Below are positions 1-6,600 of a stretch of DNA of 14,667 bases, one piece after another. The position numbers and the translations under genes were made by a program. The stretch is from Marinilabilia sp. UBA5340 (GTDB lineage Bacteria > Bacteroidota > Bacteroidia > Bacteroidales > Marinilabiliaceae), in contig DHQK01000212.1 in NCBI GenBank assembly GCA_002411085.1, forward strand, positions 1-14,667. The letters are read 5' to 3'. Below the pieces are notes generated by a model. The model did not search any database, was not told the origin of the DNA, and saw nothing but the letters and a program-made list of their open reading frames with translations. Each line of letters begins with the position of its first letter. Within the stretch, counting starts at the first letter, position 1.

Positions 1-1125
1 TGGGTAGGCACCTGGACCACAGCCCCCCAGTTGGTTGAGCCACACAACATGCCCCCAGAGCCGGGACTCAGCGGCAATACAATACGTCAAAAACTCAGGG
101 TTTCCATTGGCGGTGAAAAACTCAGAATGAGATTCTCCAATGAATTCAGCACCAGCCCGGTGACCATGAAATCGGTAACAATTGCTGCTTCCGAAGGTGA
201 AAGTGCTATTGATCCGTCAACACTTAAGACGCTAACCTTCAACAATCAGGAAGAAGTAACTATGCCTGCCGGTGAAGCCGTCATATCCGACGAGGTAAAA
301 TTCAACCTGCAACCCCGGATGGATCTGGCCATCACCATTCATTACGGTGAAACCTCCCCTGATGTAACAGGACACCCAGGATCCCGGACAACCTCCTATA
401 TATTAACCGGAGATCACACCAAAGATCAGCAATTTGAAGGAGCCATAACGACAGATCACTGGTATACCATCAACAACATTGAGGTAAAAGCACCCAAAGA
501 AGCAGCTGCCATTGCCATCCTGGGAAATTCGATCACCGATGGCCGCGGATCGGGAACAAATAAGCAAAACCGATGGCCGGATATTCTTTCCGGGAGATTG
601 GTTCAAAACCCACAGACCGACCATGTCGCTGTGCTTAATCAGGGAATTGGCGGCAATTGCGTTCTGAAACAATGTCTGGGCCCCTCTGCCATCGACCGGT
701 TTGAGAGAGATGTGCTCAATCAGAGTGGTGTAAAATGGCTAATCATTCTGGAAGGAATCAACGACATCGGACAAACACCTGATAGTGCTTCAGCTGCAAA
801 AGTTGCAAGCAATCTAATTTCGGCCTACGACCAAATGATTGAAAAAGCTCATGAACACGGAATCCTGGTTTATGGTGCCACCATCCTGCCATTCGACAAA
901 TCCTTTTATCACGAAGAACATCGTCAAACAGCCAGAACCACTGTAAATGAATGGATTCGCAACAGTGGGCGTTTCGATGCCGTAATTGACTTCGACAAAA
1001 CCATGCGTAACCCTGAGGATACCCTTACTATTAAATCTGATATGCATGATGGGGACTTCCTGCATCCCAATGAAAAAGGATATGTAACGATGGGAGAATC
1101 CATTGACTTGAAGTTGTTTCAGTAA
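1..1125 (+). CDS. SGNH/GDSL-family hydrolase, 5' end outside window
   Basis: The reading frame is open from base 1, so the true start and any signal peptide lie upstream; a TTG at 31 is not the start. The first residues (WVGTWTTAPQ) match the N-terminal beta-domain seen in many secreted SGNH esterases. Numbering residues from base 1, block I is GNSITDG with the catalytic Ser at 177, block II is around NQGIGGN, block III is GIND, and block V is DFLHPN with Asp352 and His355. The catalytic Ser-Asp-His set is therefore complete. Block I reads GNS instead of the usual GDS. The family removes acyl groups from carbohydrates or lipids; the substrate cannot be told from the sequence. The frame ends at TAA 1123-1125 and is followed by a strong terminator, so it closes its transcription unit. 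Family is sure; specificity is unknown. Confidence 0.9.
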   Translation, partial: WVGTWTTAPQLVEPHNMPPEPGLSGNTIRQKLRVSIGGEKLRMRFSNEFSTSPVTMKSVTIAASEGESAIDPSTLKTLTFNNQEEVTMPAGEAVISDEVKFNLQPRMDLAITIHYGETSPDVTGHPGSRTTSYILTGDHTKDQQFEGAITTDHWYTINNIEVKAPKEAAAIAILGNSITDGRGSGTNKQNRWPDILSGRLVQNPQTDHVAVLNQGIGGNCVLKQCLGPSAIDRFERDVLNQSGVKWLIILEGINDIGQTPDSASAAKVASNLISAYDQMIEKAHEHGILVYGATILPFDKSFYHEEHRQTARTTVNEWIRNSGRFDAVIDFDKTMRNPEDTLTIKSDMHDGDFLHPNEKGYVTMGESIDLKLFQ

Positions 1126-1152
1126 GACTTACAATTTAAAAAAAATGAAAAG

Positions 1153-1190
1153 AGAAGTGTCGCACCTCCGGGTGCTAAACACTTCTTTTT
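1153..1190 (+). terminator. Intrinsic terminator of the SGNH hydrolase gene
   Basis: AGAAGTGT (1153-1160) pairs with ACACTTCT (1179-1186). An inner stem GCACC/GGTGC (1162-1166, 1171-1175) closes a TCCG tetraloop. A run of T follows directly. It lies 28 bases after the stop codon. Confidence 0.85.
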
Positions 1191-1204
1191 TGATTTATTC
1201 TACC

Positions 1205-1254
1205 AAACTGCCGCATCTCCGGCGCTAAAGCTAATATCGGAGGTCCGGCAGTTT
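1205..1254. other. Second, larger hairpin without a T-tract
   Basis: AAACTGCCG (1205-1213) pairs perfectly with CGGCAGTTT (1246-1254), and CTCCG (1217-1221) with CGGAG (1238-1242). The loop contains a small GCTAAAGC. Neither strand has a T-run after the stem, so it is not a canonical terminator. Its left half resembles the centre of the preceding terminator (GCA-CTCCGG-GCTAAA), suggesting a duplicated or related element. Confidence 0.55.
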
Positions 1255-1299
1255 CTATCTAAAAAAAATACAAATGTCTTCATCCTGACTACTTAGGGG

Positions 1300-1530
1300 C
1301 TGCTGAAAAAGTCAGCAGACCAATTTTAATTTCTTTATTGATTTTCTTTTTGGCATTGCTCCAAAAAGGAAACAAAAAAATCTAGTCCGTTTAAACCTAT
1401 CCGCCCGCGAAAGCCAAAATTTCCGGCCATTGCGCAAGGCCTTGAAAGTCGCCCATTTTGGCTTTCCGCTATCCGCCGGCCCGGAAAACGGACAGGCCCG
1501 CCCCCCTTTCAACCAGTAAATCTCATTCAA
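1300..1530. repeat. Densely palindromic intergenic element; likely dispersed repeat or structured RNA
   Basis: Bases 1126-1733 hold no convincing gene. This part contains three inverted repeats in a row. CTGCTGA/TCAGCAG is at 1300-1306 and 1312-1318. CTTTTTGG/CCAAAAAG is at 1346-1353 and 1361-1368. The third is a nested pair: GTCCGTTT/AAACGGAC (1385-1392, 1486-1493) enclosing a 12-base perfect arm (1409-1420 with 1455-1466). The direct repeat CTATCCGCC occurs at 1397-1405 and 1469-1477. A 72-codon minus-strand frame (1312-1530) covers it, rich in Arg, Lys and Phe with no domain I recognise; I read it as a by-product of the repeat. The rest (1531-1733) shows only a weak CATAAT/ATTATG hairpin at 1661-1678. 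Confidence 0.5.
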
Positions 1531-1733
1531 ACAAAAAACATTCTTTTGACTGGTAAGTTGTTGATAATTTAGCGTCTTAAGTCTTCTTTAGTGCAAACTT
1601 ATTTCAGGGATTAGCTTGAAAACCTTGAACTTCAAATAAGAACACATCCATTAAGTCATTCATAATCTTTATATTATGCATTTTCAAGCAGGCCCAACTT
1701 ATTCCATAACAATAATTTCCTCTAAACCTCTGA

Positions 1734-2426
1734 TCAAATCTCAAAAGGAAGTACCTTTCTTAGCTCAATTCCTACAGGGGAGACTTCGGCCTGAACAGGG
1801 AAAACCTCTACCCCCCTTTCAACAGCCTTTTTTAAAGTTTCTGAATATCCCGGGTCAATTTCCATAGCTGGGGCAAATTTTTCAACATCCATGCGCTGAA
1901 CAATATACAGCATCACTGCCCGGTATCCCTCTTCTTTAAGTCTGATCAGGGTTTCCAGATGTTTCCGACCCCGGGTTGTAACCGCATCCGGAAACAAAGC
2001 ATATTTTCCTTCCTTAAGCGTCACATTTTTAACCTCGATAAAACAGGTTTCCTCTTCGTTTTGAGCCATCACATCCAACCGGCTATCCTGGATTTTAACC
2101 TCTGGTTTCACCTCAGTATAACCGGTAAGTCCGGGAATATCCCCATTGCGAACCGCCTCTACAGCTAACTGATTGGGACGTCCGGTATGAATTCCCACCC
2201 AACGGTCGTTGATTTTGATCATTTCCCAGGTAAACTTTGTCTTGCGCTTAGAATCATTTACCGGAGACAAATAAACTTCAGCCCCTTCCTCCAGACAACT
2301 TTTCATAGAGCCACTGTTGGTACAATGAGCTACTACAACTGAGCCGTCATCCAGTTTCACATCCGTCAGAAAGCGTTTGTAGCGCTTTATCAGCGTACCA
2401 TGGATTAATTTTTCTTTAAAAAACAT
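1734..2426 (-). CDS. sfsA: SfsA family protein (sugar fermentation stimulation protein homologue)
   Basis: The 230-residue product has the full family length. The N-terminal third is the OB-like part (VVAHCTNSGSM, 31-41), which in the family is linked to nucleic-acid binding. The C-terminal part is the restriction-endonuclease-like core: D114 and D118 in the DSRLD segment, E131 and K133 in IEVKN, then FPDAVTTRG from 145. SfsA was named in E. coli for an effect on maltose metabolism and is reported to bind DNA; its biochemical role is unsettled. The ATG at 2424-2426 fits the family N-terminus. It diverges from the YkgJ-type gene across 93 bases that contain a symmetric 8-3-8 inverted repeat. 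No clear terminator follows the stop. Family assignment is firm; function is not. Confidence 0.93.
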   Translation of the reverse strand: MFFKEKLIHGTLIKRYKRFLTDVKLDDGSVVVAHCTNSGSMKSCLEEGAEVYLSPVNDSKRKTKFTWEMIKINDRWVGIHTGRPNQLAVEAVRNGDIPGLTGYTEVKPEVKIQDSRLDVMAQNEEETCFIEVKNVTLKEGKYALFPDAVTTRGRKHLETLIRLKEEGYRAVMLYIVQRMDVEKFAPAMEIDPGYSETLKKAVERGVEVFPVQAEVSPVGIELRKVLPFEI

Positions 2427-2465
2427 TAAAACAATATTTTAAATTGAAATTTTACACAATTATTC

Positions 2466-2484
2466 AATTCTTTGCAAAAGAATT
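2466..2484. promoter_or_regulatory. Symmetric inverted repeat in the sfsA/YkgJ divergent promoter region
   Basis: AATTCTTT (2466-2473), GCA, AAAGAATT (2477-2484) form a perfect 8-3-8 inverted repeat. Each arm reads outward as TTCTTTG or TTCTTTTG, one base from the Bacteroidota -7 box TAnnTTTG. It could be a face-to-face promoter pair or an operator for a dimeric regulator. No good -33 TTG was identified. Confidence 0.35.
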
Positions 2485-2519
2485 TGTCACTGAAAAAAAT
2501 AATAATAAAGAACACACTC

Positions 2520-2777
2520 ATGGAATGTCGTCCTCATTGCGGTGCCTGCTGCATAGCCCCATCCATATCTTCTCCCATTCCAGGTATGCCTGACGGAAAA
2601 CCAGCCGGTGTTCGCTGCATTCACCTGAAAGATGATTACAGTTGTGGGATATTTCACGATCGGAACCGACCTGCAGTATGTGCAGGATTTCAGGCTGAAG
2701 AGCTCGTATGTGGTAAATCACGAGAAGAAGCAATAACAATTCTTACACAATTGGAAAATTCCTGTTCCACGAAGTAA
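2520..2777 (+). CDS. YkgJ-family small cysteine-cluster protein (YeiW/UPF0153-like)
   Basis: The 85-residue product starts MECRPHCGACC and continues with IAPSISSPIPGMP, the signature of the YkgJ-type zinc- or iron-binding cysteine-cluster family. Seven of its cysteines, at 3, 7, 10, 11, 33, 42 and 54, are placed for metal or cluster binding; another is at 64. The ending CGIFHDRNRPAVCAGF is also typical. A longer frame opens at a TTG at 2472, but homologues I know begin at the ECRP-CGACC segment, so I take the ATG at 2520. The protein is small, soluble and has no signal peptide. Its molecular function is unknown; related proteins are annotated as Fe-S or zinc proteins only by motif. It diverges from sfsA and no other gene follows on the same strand. 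Confidence 0.88.
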   Translation: MECRPHCGACCIAPSISSPIPGMPDGKPAGVRCIHLKDDYSCGIFHDRNRPAVCAGFQAEELVCGKSREEAITILTQLENSCSTK

Positions 2778-2914
2778 AATAATGAAACAAGCATGTCAAC
2801 ATTTGCATCAATAAAATATGCATAAATCTCTACATGCAGGTTTTCCCAAAGCATCGAAAACCTTAAGAAACAAATTTCATACGGATAAAACATTCATTGT
2901 TGTGCATATCTCTC

Positions 2915-3457
2915 TCATTTATCAGGAGAATCAATCAATTTCTCCCTTAGTTCATAAGCCAGGTGCGGAATCGCTTCTCCCGACCTCCTGAAATTACTCA
3001 AAGCATAGAGGAGATCTATATTCTCATCATGTTCTTTTTTTGTAAGTAATTCTGTCAGCACATAATGTGCACAATCTCTTACATTAACTTCATCGTAATT
3101 TCCACTGATATGTTCGCAAAGAGGTATCAGGCAACTCCGTCCTATCATAATAAGGGCATTGCTTGCAATCCTGCGTATATCAAAATCCACATCATTCAGA
3201 AGGGTGATAAGTATGGGAATTGATTCTTCAGAAGCAATGAATTTTATAACCTGAGCCGCCTCCCACCGAAGCTGGGAATTCTCTAATTCCAGCAATTTAT
3301 ACATCTGGGGAAGGATGTCCGGTCCCAAATCAATTAATTTTTCTCTTGCTTCACGTCTAACAGCTCCGTGATCTTCCAAATCAGGAACCAATGCTAAAAC
3401 ATCTTCGGTGAAATCATTGAGATCCAAGTCTTCGGGAAATTTACTAAAAGTCTTCAT
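2915..3457 (-). CDS. HEAT-repeat protein
   Basis: The 180-residue soluble protein consists mostly of paired helices. Clear HEAT units lie around residues 30-60 (AREKLIDLGPDILPQMYKLL), 60-95 (LRWEAAQVIKFIA-SEESIPILITLL) and 95-130 (DIRRIASNALIMIG). A degenerate helical end follows. The D/N-R-x-A-x-x-A-L spacing is that of PBS-lyase-type HEAT repeats, which serve as protein-protein docking surfaces. No catalytic motif, signal peptide or membrane segment is seen. The acidic start (FPEDLDLNDF) precedes the repeats. It stands alone between a convergent YkgJ-type gene and the large regulator on its own strand, with 217 bases separating it from that regulator, so co-transcription is possible but not shown. 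The partner is unknown. Confidence 0.75.
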   Translation of the reverse strand: MKTFSKFPEDLDLNDFTEDVLALVPDLEDHGAVRREAREKLIDLGPDILPQMYKLLELENSQLRWEAAQVIKFIASEESIPILITLLNDVDFDIRRIASNALIMIGRSCLIPLCEHISGNYDEVNVRDCAHYVLTELLTKKEHDENIDLLYALSNFRRSGEAIPHLAYELREKLIDSPDK

Positions 3458-3599
3458 ATTGTAATAAATCGTTAAGCCCGACCTCCGGGGATTGAAAGAA
3501 AGATTTACGACTAATCCTGTTTTTGAAATATTTCATTTTACAACAATTTCATCTATTGATACAAGTAGCAATATTACCCCCACCCTACAAGTCAGACAG

Positions 3600-3620
3600 A
3601 ATATGCCCATTGGTCATATT
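3600..3620. other. Short inverted repeat downstream of the regulator gene
   Basis: AATATG (3600-3605) and CATATT (3615-3620) flank CCCATTGGT, itself partly self-complementary. On the minus strand it follows the stop of the large regulator by 54 bases, but no T-run follows in that direction, so a terminator role is doubtful. The rest of 3458-3674 shows nothing else. Confidence 0.3.
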
Positions 3621-3674
3621 AAAAAGATTTATTGCAAAATGCATACCTCAAATTAGATTCGGAAAAATACAAGC

Positions 3675-6584
3675 CTATATCTTCAAAATATAATCCACCA
3701 AATTATCCCCTTGCTCGAGTCCCAGTTTTTTCCTGAGTTTATATCGATTGTTTTCCACAGCACGTGGGGTAATATTCATCAACGAAGCAATCTCCTTGGA
3801 GGTCATATTCATGCGCAGATAAGCCGCAAGACGCATCTCTCTTGCCGAAAGATCCTCGTGAAGGGAATTCAAACGGTTAAGAAAATCCTCATGAACCTGT
3901 TCCAGATGCTTTTCAAAAATCTCCCAGTGTGCATCATTGTCGATATCCTTATCGATCTGACGAATTACCGAGGCAATTTTCTTATCCAACACACTCTGAT
4001 TGTCAGCCTTTTTCGCTTTTTGTAATTCCTCTTTAATTTTAATCAGAAAATCATTTTTATGCAGAATATGCATGGTAGAGCTGGCCAGTTCTTTTTCTTT
4101 GTGCTTCATTTCACTGCGCAACTTTTCATTACGCAAACGAATCATCTCTTTTTCCTTCTCCAGCGCATCCGACCGTAACTCCTCCTCTTTCTCTTTATAC
4201 TTTTCCTGTTGGCGCAACTTTTCCCGTTGTTTACTTTTTTCAACAATCCGGTTGGTGCTCCAGAAAATTAAAAATGCAAGAATTAAAACCAGTATAACAT
4301 ATATGGTCTTAGCCGTATTATTTCGGTACCAGGGGGGTTCTACTGAAAACCTAAAAACAGCCTCCTTTGTTTGCACACCATGTACGTTCCGGGCCCTCAC
4401 TTTAAACACATAGTCCCCCTCAGGCAAGCGCGTAAACTGACGGGTTCGAATGATTCCCCAGGGTGACCAGCTGCTTTCAAACCCCTCCAGGATGGTGGAA
4501 TATTCGATCTCTCCGCTTCCAAACCAGGTAGCAGAAAAGAATACTTCAAAAGCATTGTTTTGATATGGAAATTCAGGAATATATTTTTGTGTCGGATCGA
4601 GACTGTTTGCATAATAAGCTTTATCCTGATTGTTTCGACTTTTAAACCCACGAATATGAACCTCAAAAGGTTGATAATAATTTACATCATTAATGACCGA
4701 ATATTGACCGAATCCATCTTCGACACCAAAAAAGGCCATTTCTTCATTCAACACATAAACTGACTCGAAGCCATTGACCAGTTTATTGTTTAAAGGCACC
4801 ATCGGATTGTCTATTTTTCGATAGGTACCATCCTCCTGATAACGAAGCACCCCCACACTATTGTCCACAAAAAACCAAATATTTCCATATCGATCCTGCT
4901 GCAAACGCACGGGATAATGATCCGAAAAAAAGAATTTCTCCAGTTCATCTTTTAGAAAAGCACTTTTCCCATCTGCATTGGGCGTGTAAATACCATGCAT
5001 TCCCGTAAAAACGATTCGCCCGTCGATCTCGGACATACTCAATCCTTCAAAATGAGAAATCCCTTCAAAATCTTCATTATTTCTGATGTCAATCACCTGG
5101 CTATACGAAGCATTGAATTGCAACCGGTAAATGCCTTTCAGTCCATGCGCAACCCACAAATTACCATCATCATCCCACTCCATAAATCTTGATGATTCAG
5201 GAAAGCCCTCTACTCGCTGATAAAATTCCCACAAACCCTTATCGTTCCTTTTTAACAGAAAAAGTCCGCTATAAGCACCTACCATCAACAAATCCTGCCG
5301 ACCCGGAACCTCTTTAAATATCCATGCTCCATTCATTGATCCGGGAGAAATCAGTGATGCCTTTTCCCTATCTACCCGGTATATTCCCAGGTTGTGGCCA
5401 ACCAATATTTCACCAGTTGTTTTATCAACATATATCGACCACACCTGACCATTGGTGCCGTCAACCATGTGAAAATCATCTCTGGTCTTTACCGGACTGG
5501 AGAAGCGATCCGCTGTAATGGTATATAAAGCCTGATTGGTACCCATATAAAAACGATCATCCTTCTTTTCCATACAGTAACCGGTGCCAAGGTCAAAATA
5601 CCCTTCAATAAAACTGACAGCCGAATTGTAATTGATCCTGGCAATTCCATTGTCCAGCGCTGCCCATATATTTTTCTGCCGATCCACAAACAGGTCAAGT
5701 ACCGTATTGTTATTCAAACCTTTATCTTTCCCGGCAATCATCTTGATATTACCATCAGTATCGGTAATTACTACCCCCGACTGAATGGTACCAAACGCAA
5801 GGTCATCTCCCACTTTCTCAGTACAGAAAATATTGGCCCTTTTCAGGTAATCATCGGCCTCCACCTTCCATTTTCTGATGCCATCCACATCCCATCTGTA
5901 CAGGCCATCATCCATTGTTCCAATTATCATCACATTGTTGGACAAGGCTTGTATGCCTCCAATGGTTTTACCTGCAAAAACATCCCCCCCGGGTACCTTG
6001 AACAAAGCACCGTTTCGCAACTCCATCAGGCCTTCTGTGTCATCATGAACCAACACCGTTTCATTAACCAGAAAGGCTTCTGATATACGGGAGACCGCCC
6101 ATACCACCTCAACCGACTCTCCGGGGGTATAAAGACATAAGGAATTGTGCGACTGAAAAATAAGCTGATCATTTAACAGGAATATATTCCAGAAATCCCC
6201 CATTTTTTCAACCTGATATTCATCCGTCAGAGAAGTGTAATGAAAGTTGCCGGTAGAGTCAGGTGCATAATATCCAAACTCATCGGTGGCCCCAATGTAT
6301 ATTTTGTCATTATCCACTAAAACCGAGCGGGGCAAATTATTATTCAGGTTTTCGTGATGCTCGAGCATACGCCAACGGGCTCCGTCATACTCAAAGATTC
6401 CGTTATTATTGGCAAAGTAAAGCAAACCATTATCAGCCTGAGAAATACCCCAATTTTGGGTGGCTCCTCCATATTGACGGCGATTGAAGTACTCAATCTC
6501 GGAAATACCATATTCCACAGGGTTGGCAGTCAACAATGAAAAAAAAGAACCCAGGAAAAACAATAAAGCAATTCGTTTTTTCAT
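3675..6584 (-). CDS. Membrane-tethered one-component regulator: Reg_prop propeller, Y_Y_Y, coiled coil, LuxR-type HTH
   Basis: The 969-residue product has a signal peptide (about 1-20). A long periplasmic region of two-component-regulator propeller repeats follows (about 35-640; for example DNGLLYFANNNGIFEYDG and DDDGNLWVAHGLKGIYRL). Then come a Y_Y_Y domain (about 678-748; YSTILEGFESSWSPWG, then LPEGDYVFKVRARN), one membrane helix (about 757-779), a highly charged coiled coil (about 781-860) and a C-terminal helix-turn-helix (about 911-957; LSAREMRLAAYLRMNMTSKEI). There is no HisKA, HATPase or receiver domain, so the protein appears to sense outside the cytoplasm and bind DNA while anchored in the inner membrane. 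It starts 16 bases after the stop of the OmpA-family gene and is surely co-transcribed with it. In the phylum, proteins with this front end often detect glycans, but the ligand here is unknown. Confidence 0.88.
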   Translation of the reverse strand: MKKRIALLFFLGSFFSLLTANPVEYGISEIEYFNRRQYGGATQNWGISQADNGLLYFANNNGIFEYDGARWRMLEHHENLNNNLPRSVLVDNDKIYIGATDEFGYYAPDSTGNFHYTSLTDEYQVEKMGDFWNIFLLNDQLIFQSHNSLCLYTPGESVEVVWAVSRISEAFLVNETVLVHDDTEGLMELRNGALFKVPGGDVFAGKTIGGIQALSNNVMIIGTMDDGLYRWDVDGIRKWKVEADDYLKRANIFCTEKVGDDLAFGTIQSGVVITDTDGNIKMIAGKDKGLNNNTVLDLFVDRQKNIWAALDNGIARINYNSAVSFIEGYFDLGTGYCMEKKDDRFYMGTNQALYTITADRFSSPVKTRDDFHMVDGTNGQVWSIYVDKTTGEILVGHNLGIYRVDREKASLISPGSMNGAWIFKEVPGRQDLLMVGAYSGLFLLKRNDKGLWEFYQRVEGFPESSRFMEWDDDGNLWVAHGLKGIYRLQFNASYSQVIDIRNNEDFEGISHFEGLSMSEIDGRIVFTGMHGIYTPNADGKSAFLKDELEKFFFSDHYPVRLQQDRYGNIWFFVDNSVGVLRYQEDGTYRKIDNPMVPLNNKLVNGFESVYVLNEEMAFFGVEDGFGQYSVINDVNYYQPFEVHIRGFKSRNNQDKAYYANSLDPTQKYIPEFPYQNNAFEVFFSATWFGSGEIEYSTILEGFESSWSPWGIIRTRQFTRLPEGDYVFKVRARNVHGVQTKEAVFRFSVEPPWYRNNTAKTIYVILVLILAFLIFWSTNRIVEKSKQREKLRQQEKYKEKEEELRSDALEKEKEMIRLRNEKLRSEMKHKEKELASSTMHILHKNDFLIKIKEELQKAKKADNQSVLDKKIASVIRQIDKDIDNDAHWEIFEKHLEQVHEDFLNRLNSLHEDLSAREMRLAAYLRMNMTSKEIASLMNITPRAVENNRYKLRKKLGLEQGDNLVDYILKI

Positions 6585-6600
6585 AATTCAACTGCTAAAA

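Noticed and set aside
1300..1318. GGGCTGCTGAAAAAGTC as an insertion-sequence end
   Set aside because: The start resembles some IS termini, but no matching inverted end, transposase or target duplication is visible nearby; the hairpin alone explains it.
1312..1530. 72-codon minus-strand frame as a real gene
   Set aside because: It spans nested inverted repeats, has odd Arg/Lys/Phe-rich composition and no recognisable domain, and its best explanation is translation of an intergenic repeat.
1501..1822. Repeated CCCCCCTTTCAAC (1500s and about 1811-1822) as a direct repeat of an element
   Set aside because: The second copy lies within the sfsA coding sequence and encodes normal family residues; the match is short and likely coincidental.
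3458..3674. Terminator for the large regulator gene
   Set aside because: Only the AATATG/CATATT repeat is present and no T-run follows it on the minus strand, so I could not support a terminator.
4000..4413. Long plus-strand frames inside the regulator gene, and similar frames inside the OmpA and plsC genes
   Set aside because: They run antisense to well-supported coding regions, have biased composition from the opposite-strand codons and match no family I know.
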